Shown here: in pieces, positions 29,224-36,036 of the stretch
Numbering within the stretch: position 1 is the first letter of the stretch
How the letters are laid out: each line of letters opens with the position of its first letter
NCBI GenBank assembly: GCA_030693575.1
Contig: JAUYAG010000197.1
Coordinates: forward strand, 1 to 36,036
Reading direction: 5' to 3'
Length of the DNA stretch: 36,036 bases
Source of the DNA: Brevundimonas sp.
GTDB taxonomy: Bacteria > Pseudomonadota > Alphaproteobacteria > Caulobacterales > Caulobacteraceae
Program-made: the position numbers and the translations under genes
Notes under the pieces: generated by a model
What the model was told of the DNA's origin: nothing
The model's input: the letters and a program-made list of their open reading frames with translations, nothing else
The model's database searches: none

Positions 29224-29345
29224 GCCGACGGACCGCCCGAAGCGTTACAGTCGATCACGTCTTGTTACGGGCACGGGGTTGATCGCCGCGCCCGTCGGCT
29301 TCATTGAAGCGCCAACCCTGACACCGCTTCTCCGGAGACCGCCCC

Positions 29346-30353
29346 ATGACCGTCCGCGTCGCCATCAATGGTTTCGGCCGCATCGGCCGCCTCGTTCTGC
29401 GCTCCATCGTCGAGCACGGCCGTCGCGACATCGAGGTGGTGGCGATCAACGATCTGGGCCCCGTCGAGACCAACGCCCACCTGCTGAAATATGACTCGGT
29501 CCACGGCCGCTTCCCCGGAACGATCGAGCACGGCGACGGCTGGATCGACGTGGGCATGGGCAGGATCAAGGTCACCGCCGAGCGTGACCCGGCCAAGCTC
29601 CCGCACAAGGAACTGAACGTCGACATCGCCTTCGAATGCACCGGCATCTTCACGACGAAGGAAAAGGCCTCGGCCCACCTGACCGCCGGCGCGAAGCGGG
29701 TGCTGGTCTCGGCCCCCTGTGACGGCGCCGACAAGACCATCGTCTACAAGGTCAACCATGAGACCCTGACCGCCGACGATATCATCGTCTCCAACGGCTC
29801 GTGCACCACCAACGCCCTGGCCCCGGTCGCCAAGGTCCTGCACGACCTGTTCGGCATCGAGCGCGGCTATATGACCACCATCCACGCCTATACCGGCGAC
29901 CAGCCGACGCTGGATACGATGCACAAGGATCTGTACCGCGGCCGCGCCGCTGCCCTGTCGATGATCCCGACCTCGACCGGTGCCGCCAAGGCCCTGGGCC
30001 TCGTCCTGCCGGCCCTGAAGGGCAAGCTGGACGGCTCCTCGATCCGCGTCCCGACCCCGAACGTCTCGGTCGTCGATCTGAAGGTCGTGGCCGGCCGTGA
30101 GGTCACGGTCGAAGAGATCAACGCCGCCATCCAGGCCGCCGCTGACGGCCCGATGAAGGGCGTTCTGGCCACCACCGACGAGGCCCTGGTTTCCACCGAC
30201 CTCAACCACATCGCCGCCTCCTCCACCGCCGCCCTGCCCCAGACCCAGGTCGTCGACGGCAAACTGGCCCGGGTGCTCACCTGGTACGACAACGAATGGG
30301 GCTTCGCGACGCGGATGGCCGACACGGCGCTGGTGATGAGCAAGCTGATCTGA
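29346..30353 (+). CDS. gap: Glyceraldehyde-3-phosphate dehydrogenase, type I
   Basis: MTVRVAINGFGRIGRLVLRSIVEHGRRDIEVVAINDLG; active site SNGSCTTNALAPVAKVLHD. Confidence 0.98.
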   Translation: MTVRVAINGFGRIGRLVLRSIVEHGRRDIEVVAINDLGPVETNAHLLKYDSVHGRFPGTIEHGDGWIDVGMGRIKVTAERDPAKLPHKELNVDIAFECTGIFTTKEKASAHLTAGAKRVLVSAPCDGADKTIVYKVNHETLTADDIIVSNGSCTTNALAPVAKVLHDLFGIERGYMTTIHAYTGDQPTLDTMHKDLYRGRAAALSMIPTSTGAAKALGLVLPALKGKLDGSSIRVPTPNVSVVDLKVVAGREVTVEEINAAIQAAADGPMKGVLATTDEALVSTDLNHIAASSTAALPQTQVVDGKLARVLTWYDNEWGFATRMADTALVMSKLI

Positions 30354-30925
30354 TGAAGGTCGCGGCGGTTGTGTTGATTGGCCTTACGCTCGCAGCCTGC
30401 AATGCTGAAGGCGTGGCGGCACAACAGGCGTCGCCCCGCGACAGAATTGTTGATCTCTCAAGAGCGGCGATTCCATCCCTTGATGGCCAGTTGGTGATCG
30501 GGGATGGGCTCGCGGTGTTTGGCCTTGTGGCGCGGGGTGCCCACGAAACCGAGCCGGGCCTCGTTGTCGTGGAGATGCTGACATCCCAGACGTCGACCCA
30601 AATGCGCATGGGGGACGCAAAGATCGACGCGATGTCATTCGTCTACGACCTCGATTGCGCGACGATGCGGTACCGTCTGGATCATCAGGTCTCCTACGAG
30701 AGAACCGGTCAGCCGGTCATGCGGACCAATCTCAACAACGCGATGATCGAAGGTCCGATGGCGTCCTATCTCCGGCCCGCTTGCGGGCAGGCTGTCCCTG
30801 ACGGCGTGCAATTGGGCGCGGACTTCTCGTCAATGGAAGGCTTCCTCTCGGTTGCCGACCCAATTCTCGAACAGCGCCTGCCTAACCTGCCTCGTCCGTC
30901 CGTCATCGTATCACCTCGGAACTGA
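30353..30925 (+). CDS. Putative lipoprotein of unknown function between gap and pgk
   Basis: MKVAAVVLIGLTLAACNAEGVAAQQ (lipobox LAAC); ATG overlaps the gap stop by one base (TGATG). 190 aa, no recognised family. Confidence 0.72.
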   Translation: MKVAAVVLIGLTLAACNAEGVAAQQASPRDRIVDLSRAAIPSLDGQLVIGDGLAVFGLVARGAHETEPGLVVVEMLTSQTSTQMRMGDAKIDAMSFVYDLDCATMRYRLDHQVSYERTGQPVMRTNLNNAMIEGPMASYLRPACGQAVPDGVQLGADFSSMEGFLSVADPILEQRLPNLPRPSVIVSPRN

Positions 30926-30994
30926 TGCTGCCGGCCGTGATCGCGCGGCGGCAGCTACCTTCCGATCACATCAGTCGCCCCATATAGAGCCGTC

Positions 30995-32194
30995 ATGAGC
31001 AACTTCCGCACCCTCGACGACGCCCGTGACCTCGCCGGCAAGACCGCCCTCGTCCGCGTGGACTTCAACGTCCCGATGGAGGACGGCAAGGTCACCGAGG
31101 ACACCCGCCTGCGCGTCGCCCTGCCGACGATCAACAAGCTGCGCGACGCCGGTGCCCGGGTCGCCCTGCTGGCCCATTTCGATCGGCCCAAGGGCAAGGT
31201 CGTCCCCTCGATGAGCCTCCAGCCGGTGGTCGACGATCTCGAACACCTGCTGGGGGCGCCTGTCCGGTTCGCGAATGACTGCGTGGGTGAAGAGGCCAGG
31301 GCGATGATCGCCGACATCGACATCGGCGGCGTGGTCCTGCTGGAAAACGTCCGCTTCCATCCGGGCGAGGAATCCAACGACCCCGCCTTCGCCCGACAGC
31401 TGGCCGAGCTCGGCGATGTCTATGTCAATGACGCCTTCTCCGCCGCCCACCGCGCCCACGCCTCCACCGAGGGTCTCGCCCGGTTGCTGCCCGCCTACGC
31501 CGGCGAATCGATGCGCCGCGAACTCGACGCGCTCGACGCGGCGCTGGGCAAGCCGAAGAAGCCGGTCATCGGCATCGTCGGCGGGGCCAAGGTCTCGACC
31601 AAGCTTGACCTGCTGAAGAACCTCGTCGGCAAGCTGGACCGCCTCGCCATCGGGGGCGGCATGGCCAACACCTTCCTGTTCGCCCAGGGCATCGACATCG
31701 GAGGCTCGCTGGCCGAGCGCGACATGGCGGACACCGCGCGCGAAATCCTCGCCGAAGCCAGGGCCCGCGGCTGCGAGATCCTGCTGCCCGTCGACTTCGT
31801 CGTGGCGACCGAGGTCAAGCCCGGGGCGGCATCCCGCCCCGTCGTCGCCGGCCAGCCCCTGTCCGCCGACGACAAGATCCTCGACGCCGGCCCGGCCACG
31901 GTCGCGCGCCTCGTCGACGCCCTGACCGCCTCGAAAACGCTGATCTGGAACGGCCCGCTCGGCGTGTTCGAGGTTCCGCCGTTCGACACCGCCACCGTCG
32001 CGGTCGCCCATCACGCGGCCGCCCTGGCCAGGGCCGGTGTCCTGATCGCGGTCGGCGGCGGCGGCGACACGGTCGCGGCCCTGCATCACGCGGGCGTGGC
32101 GGACGACATGACCTTCGTCTCCACCGCCGGCGGCGCCTTCCTGGAATGGATGGAGGGCAAGCCCCTGCCCGGCGTCGAGGCGCTGCGGGGCTGA
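30995..32194 (+). CDS. pgk: Phosphoglycerate kinase
   Basis: [46 protein letters not shown]..., [23 protein letters not shown]. Confidence 0.98.
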   Translation: MSNFRTLDDARDLAGKTALVRVDFNVPMEDGKVTEDTRLRVALPTINKLRDAGARVALLAHFDRPKGKVVPSMSLQPVVDDLEHLLGAPVRFANDCVGEEARAMIADIDIGGVVLLENVRFHPGEESNDPAFARQLAELGDVYVNDAFSAAHRAHASTEGLARLLPAYAGESMRRELDALDAALGKPKKPVIGIVGGAKVSTKLDLLKNLVGKLDRLAIGGGMANTFLFAQGIDIGGSLAERDMADTAREILAEARARGCEILLPVDFVVATEVKPGAASRPVVAGQPLSADDKILDAGPATVARLVDALTASKTLIWNGPLGVFEVPPFDTATVAVAHHAAALARAGVLIAVGGGGDTVAALHHAGVADDMTFVSTAGGAFLEWMEGKPLPGVEALRG

Positions 32195-32296
32195 TGCCCT
32201 TGCCTCCACGGGCAAGGAAATCCTGTTACAAAGCGTGACTTCACGCGCCTGTGACGCTAGACAACCGGCAAAACTCACGGGCTCAGGAGACACCCC

Positions 32297-33382
32297 ATGG
32301 CGCGCATCACGCTGCGACAGCTTCTCGATCACGCGGCTGAAAACGACTACGGCCTGCCCGCCTACAACATCAACAACATGGAACAGGGCCTGGCCATCAT
32401 GGAGGCCGCCGAGGCGGTCAACGCCCCGGTCATCATCCAGGCCAGCCGCGGCGCGCGCAGCTACGCCAATGACATCGTCCTGGCCAAGCTGATCGACGCC
32501 CTCGCCGAGCTGTATCCGCACATTCCGGTCTGTATGCACCAGGATCACGGCAACGGCCCCGCCACCTGCGCCACCGCCATCCAGTACGGCTTCACCTCGG
32601 TGATGATGGACGGCTCGCTGGAAGAGGACGCCAAGACGCCCGCCTCCTACGAGTACAACGTCGATGTCACCCGCCGCGTGGTCCAGATGGCCCACAGCTG
32701 CGGCGTCTCGGTCGAGGGCGAGCTGGGCGTGCTGGGCTCGCTGGAGACCGGCATGGGTGAGGCCGAGGACGGCCACGGCTTCGAGGGCAAGCTCGACCAC
32801 TCCGCCCTGCTGACCGACCCGGACCAGGCCGTGGACTTCGTGCGCGAGACCCAGGTCGACGCCCTCGCCATCGCCATGGGGACCAGCCACGGCGCCTACA
32901 AATTCAGCCGCCAGCCGGACGGCGAGGTCCTCGCCATGAACGTCATCGAGGAAATCCACCGCCGCCTGCCGGACACCCATCTGGTCATGCACGGCTCGTC
33001 TTCGGTGCCACAGGACCTGCAGGACATCATCAACGCCTACGGCGGCAAGATGCCCCAGACCTGGGGCGTTCCGGTCGAGGAAATCCAGCGCGGCATCAAG
33101 CACGGCGTACGCAAGATCAACATCGACACCGACAACCGCATGGCCATGACCGGCGCGATCCGGAAAATCCTGGCCGAAAAGCCCGGCGAGTTCGATCCGC
33201 GCGCCTATCTGAAGCCCGCCAAGGAGGCGATGCGCAAACTCTGTCAGGAGCGGTTCGTGCAGTTCGGTTGCGAGGGTCAGGCCTCAAAGATCCGGCCGCT
33301 CTCCACGGCCCAGATGGCCCAGCGCTACGCCAAGGGCGAACTGAACCCGCACTTCGGCACCTCGGCCTCCAAGGCCGCCTGA
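32297..33382 (+). CDS. fba: Class II fructose-bisphosphate aldolase
   Basis: [79 protein letters not shown]; Calvin-cycle-type class II subfamily. Confidence 0.96.
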   Translation: MARITLRQLLDHAAENDYGLPAYNINNMEQGLAIMEAAEAVNAPVIIQASRGARSYANDIVLAKLIDALAELYPHIPVCMHQDHGNGPATCATAIQYGFTSVMMDGSLEEDAKTPASYEYNVDVTRRVVQMAHSCGVSVEGELGVLGSLETGMGEAEDGHGFEGKLDHSALLTDPDQAVDFVRETQVDALAIAMGTSHGAYKFSRQPDGEVLAMNVIEEIHRRLPDTHLVMHGSSSVPQDLQDIINAYGGKMPQTWGVPVEEIQRGIKHGVRKINIDTDNRMAMTGAIRKILAEKPGEFDPRAYLKPAKEAMRKLCQERFVQFGCEGQASKIRPLSTAQMAQRYAKGELNPHFGTSASKAA

Positions 33383-33400
33383 CCCGTCAGAAGCGGCGGC

Positions 33401-34036
33401 TCACCAGCCGCCGTACTGGCGCTGGAACCGGCGGCGGACCTCCCGCACGTCGAACTCGGCGTCATCGATCGCGTCCTGGGCCCGACGCCAGTCGCGCTCG
33501 GTGTCTGCCCGCTCGCGGCGGATTTCCTGGATGCGGTTGCGGATCGCGTCGCGCTGCTCGTCCGTCAGGCCCTCCGCCCGCGCTTCGGCCTGTTTGGCCG
33601 TGATCTTGTCGTCCAGCTCCTCCAGCCGCGAGCCGAGGCTGGCCACGCTGCTGCGCGCATTCGTCAGCGCCTGTTCCGCCGCATAGACCACCTGGCCGTC
33701 CTGATAGGCCGGCAGGAACTCCTCTTCCTGCTGCCGCGTGCAGACCCCGTGATAGGTGTCGCCCTGCCGGCCTTCCTGGAATCCGCGCTCCCACCGGCAA
33801 TAGCCGTTGAGTCCGTCCGCGCGGGCCGAGCTGTAGGCGGCGACGTCGGGCGCCACACCATATTCTGCACAGGCCTTCTCATGGTCCGCCAGCAGGCTCA
33901 TCGGCTGGCCTTCCAGCCCGTCCCGATAACCGACCTCGCCCCAGGCGCCGGCGAGGCATTGGTCCTTGGACATGGTGGCGCAGCTGGCGACCGCGAGAGC
34001 CGCGCCCGCGGCGGCGGCAAGTAGCAAAAATCTCAT
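33401..34036 (-). CDS. DUF2799 domain lipoprotein
   Basis: MRFLLLAAAAGAALAVASCATMSKDQCLAGAWGEVGYRDGLEGQP...GLNGYCRWERGFQEGRQGDTYHGVC. Likely ATG at 34036, inside ORF 33401..34375. Confidence 0.85.
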   Translation of the reverse strand: MRFLLLAAAAGAALAVASCATMSKDQCLAGAWGEVGYRDGLEGQPMSLLADHEKACAEYGVAPDVAAYSSARADGLNGYCRWERGFQEGRQGDTYHGVCTRQQEEEFLPAYQDGQVVYAAEQALTNARSSVASLGSRLEELDDKITAKQAEARAEGLTDEQRDAIRNRIQEIRRERADTERDWRRAQDAIDDAEFDVREVRRRFQRQYGGW

Positions 34037-34169
34037 GGCCCGGCTCCGTCCCTCTGGCGTCGCCGGAAGATGACCCAGCTTGGCTGTTTCGCCAAGATCG
34101 CTGATTGCCCGCACGCTGGCCCGACGTGCTAGACCGCCCTGCCGCTCGGCCCGAGCGGTGGAGCGCCCC

Positions 34170-35195
34170 GTGTCTGACGACCCCCTGATCGAAGAACTCG
34201 CCGCCGACGAAGACCTCCCGGACGTTCTGGAGGCCCGGCTCGCGACGGGCGGCGCCCGCCTCGACAAGGCCCTGTCCGACCTCTTCCCGACCCTGTCCCG
34301 CGCCCGGGTCCAGGCTCTGCTGGCCGACGGTGTCGTGACGCGCGACGGCCAGCCGGTCTCCAGCGCCTCGGCCAAGGCCCTGCCCGGCCTCTACGCCGTC
34401 GCCATGCCGGCTGTCATCTCCGCCATTCCCCAGCCCGAGAATATCCCCCTGACCGTCCTGTTCGAGGACGCGCATCTGATCGTGATCGACAAGCCGGCCG
34501 GGATGGCAGTCCACCCGGCCCCCGGCAGCGAGACCGGCACCCTCGTCAACGCCCTGCTGCACCACTGCGCCACCTCGCTGTCCGGCATCGGCGGCGTGGC
34601 GCGTCCCGGGATCGTCCACCGGCTCGACAAACACACCTCCGGCGTCATGGTCGCGGCCAAGTCGGACGCCGCCCACGCGGGACTGTCGGCGCTGTTCGCG
34701 GCCCACGACATCGAGCGGACCTACATCGCCCTGGTCCGCGGCGCGCCGCAGCCCGAGAAGGGTCGCATCGTCTCAAACCTCGGCCGCTCGACCGGTGATC
34801 GCAAGAAGATGGCGGTGCTCAGGGTCGGCGGTCGGGAAGCCGTCACCGACTATGAGGTCGGGGCCCTGTTCGGCGCGGTGCCGAGGAAGGGCAGCCGCCC
34901 GGCCGCCCCGCCGCTCGCCGCCCGCGTCGCCTGCACCCTGCACACCGGCCGCACCCACCAGATCCGGGTCCACATGGCCTCGAAGGGCGCGCCCCTGCTG
35001 GGTGACCCTGTCTACGGCACAGGCAGCCCCGCCAATCCCGTCCGCGCCGCTATCGAGGCCGCGGGCCTGACCCGCCAGGCGCTTCACGCCGCCGTTCTCG
35101 GATTCGTCCATCCGGTGACGGGAGAGACGCTCCGGTTCGAATCCGCGCCGCCGGCGGACATGCAGGCGCTGGAAGCGGCGCTCTCAGCCCTCTGA
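34170..35195 (+). CDS. RluA/RluD-family pseudouridine synthase with S4 domain
   Basis: RLDKALSDLFPTLSRARVQALLADGVVTRDGQPV (S4), IDKPAGMAVHPAPGSETGTLVNALLHHC, RPGIVHRLDKHTSGVMVAAK. Likely GTG start at 34170. Confidence 0.94.
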   Translation: MSDDPLIEELAADEDLPDVLEARLATGGARLDKALSDLFPTLSRARVQALLADGVVTRDGQPVSSASAKALPGLYAVAMPAVISAIPQPENIPLTVLFEDAHLIVIDKPAGMAVHPAPGSETGTLVNALLHHCATSLSGIGGVARPGIVHRLDKHTSGVMVAAKSDAAHAGLSALFAAHDIERTYIALVRGAPQPEKGRIVSNLGRSTGDRKKMAVLRVGGREAVTDYEVGALFGAVPRKGSRPAAPPLAARVACTLHTGRTHQIRVHMASKGAPLLGDPVYGTGSPANPVRAAIEAAGLTRQALHAAVLGFVHPVTGETLRFESAPPADMQALEAALSAL

Positions 35196-35274
35196 TTTTG
35201 CTGCCGGGGCCTTGATTCCGATCAAGGCGATCCCAGGCCGATCTGGCTCTGATGGGCTTGAAATGGAGGCTGCC

Positions 35275-35547
35275 ATGCTCAAGCTTGACGTCGCCCGTAC
35301 CGGTCTTGTCTTCGGCCTGCTGATAGGCGGACTGCACGCCATGTGGGCCGGATTGGTCGCGGCCGGTTGGGGACAACCGCTCCTGGACTTCGTTTTTCGG
35401 CTGCATTTCATTGACCCGCCCTATCAGGTCGGACCGTTCAACGCCGGGACCGCGGTGCTCCTCGTGGGCCTGACTTTTACCCTGGGCGGCCTTTCGGCGA
35501 TGGCCTTCGCCCTGGTCTGGAACAGTCTGGCGCGTCGCAAGGCATGA
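35275..35547 (+). CDS. Small hypothetical membrane protein (about 90 aa)
   Basis: MLKLDVARTGLVFGLLIGGLHAMWAGLVAAGWGQPLLDFVFRLHFIDPPYQVGPFNAGTAVLLVGLTFTLGGLSAMAFALVWNSLARRKA; about two TM helices. RBS-like GGAGG before the ATG at 35275. Confidence 0.75.
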   Translation: MLKLDVARTGLVFGLLIGGLHAMWAGLVAAGWGQPLLDFVFRLHFIDPPYQVGPFNAGTAVLLVGLTFTLGGLSAMAFALVWNSLARRKA

Positions 35548-35574
35548 GCCTCATCGCCCTTGCCACAGTCAGTA

Positions 35575-35603
35575 TTGATTAAGGACTGACCATCCGCTAT
35601 ACC
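35575..35603 (+). promoter_or_regulatory. Candidate housekeeping-sigma promoter upstream of rpoH
   Basis: TTGATT-N17-TATACC, also readable as TTGATTA-N14-GCTATACC, close to the Caulobacter sigma-73 consensus TTGaCgS-N10-14-GCTANAWC as I recall it. Confidence 0.45.
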
Positions 35604-35735
35604 CTCGTCCAGTCGGTGCCGTGGCGCCGGGGCAACGGTCACGCTTTCGTGTGACCATCCGCCACTGACAAGTGCGGAAACCCGACCCTATTTCATCGGT
35701 TGAGGGGTGAGGCGACGGTGCACATTGGGTGGCCG

Positions 35736-35770
35736 CCTCCGAAGAGCCCGCTCGTTTTGACGGTCGGAGG
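35736..35770 (+). promoter_or_regulatory. Candidate SD-sequestering hairpin in the rpoH 5' leader
   Basis: CCTCCGA (35736-35742) perfectly complementary to TCGGAGG (35764-35770), which carries the Shine-Dalgarno of rpoH; ATG at 35777. Confidence 0.5.
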
Positions 35771-35776
35771 GACCAT

Positions 35777-36036
35777 ATGGCTGTAACCAGATCACTCGCG
35801 GTGTTGTCGCCTGAACAGGGGCTGTCGCGATACCTGACGGAAATCCGCAAGTTTCCCATGCTTGCGAAAGACGAAGAGTTCATGCTCGCCAAACGCTGGA
35901 CCGAGCACCAGGACGCCGAGAGCGCCCACCGCCTCGTGACATCGCACCTTCGCCTCGTGGCCAAGATCGCCATGGGCTATCGCGGCTACGGCCTGCCGAT
36001 CGGCGAGGTGATCTCCGAGGGCAATGTCGGCCTGAT
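35777..36036 (+). CDS. rpoH: RNA polymerase heat-shock sigma factor RpoH (truncated by right edge)
   Basis: MAVTRSLAVLSPEQGLSRYLTEIRKFPMLAKDEEFMLAKRWTEHQDAESAHRLVTSHLRLVAKIAMGYRGYGLPIGEVISEGNVGL; RpoH region 1.2/2 motifs. Not in the ORF track because it is open at the edge. Confidence 0.96.
   Translation, partial: MAVTRSLAVLSPEQGLSRYLTEIRKFPMLAKDEEFMLAKRWTEHQDAESAHRLVTSHLRLVAKIAMGYRGYGLPIGEVISEGNVGL

Noticed and set aside
30971-33103. 710-aa minus-strand ORF opposite pgk and fba
   Set aside because: Mirror frame of two clear plus-strand enzymes; composition (G/R/D/V-rich, no motifs) is typical of high-GC antisense open frames.
1-36036. Search for CRISPR arrays, IS elements, phage genes, toxin-antitoxin pairs, tRNA/rRNA
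   Set aside because: None seen: no regularly spaced long repeats, no transposase/integrase motifs and no tRNA-like sequence on manual reading. A tool-based scan would be needed to be definitive.

Overview
This is a high-GC alphaproteobacterial chromosomal segment. Gene content and synteny look Caulobacteraceae/Brevundimonas-like, which is an inference. It is almost entirely core-genome coding sequence. Left to right: the N-terminal part of ETF-ubiquinone oxidoreductase (-, runs off the left edge), family-4 uracil-DNA glycosylase, soluble lytic transglycosylase, a GST, purB overlapping a hypoxanthine (deoxyinosine)-DNA glycosylase, a fasciclin lipoprotein with a clear intrinsic terminator, DUF1476, and an extended purine cluster (purC, purS, small TM ORF, PEBP protein, HD hydrolase, purQ ... 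purL, DUF305). Then phoD, a YmdB-family phosphoesterase, 5-formyl-THF cyclo-ligase, a probable 6S RNA, zapA, tkt, purT, an S41 protease, an EF-hand/Gly-Pro-rich protein divergent from an OmpR-type two-component system, gap, an orphan lipoprotein, pgk, fba, DUF2799, an RluD-type pseudouridine synthase and rpoH (+, runs off the right edge). I see no CRISPR array, transposon, prophage, tRNA or rRNA, and no convincing novel multi-gene defence or mobile system. The items most worth a second look are a hairpin that would sequester the rpoH Shine-Dalgarno, a near-perfect 31-bp dyad between the EF-hand gene and its divergent two-component system, purB coupled to a hypoxanthine-DNA glycosylase, a secreted protein with a TonB_C-like tail, an orphan lipoprotein inserted between gap and pgk, two small unlisted TM ORFs, and a phased GGGAATTG repeat.
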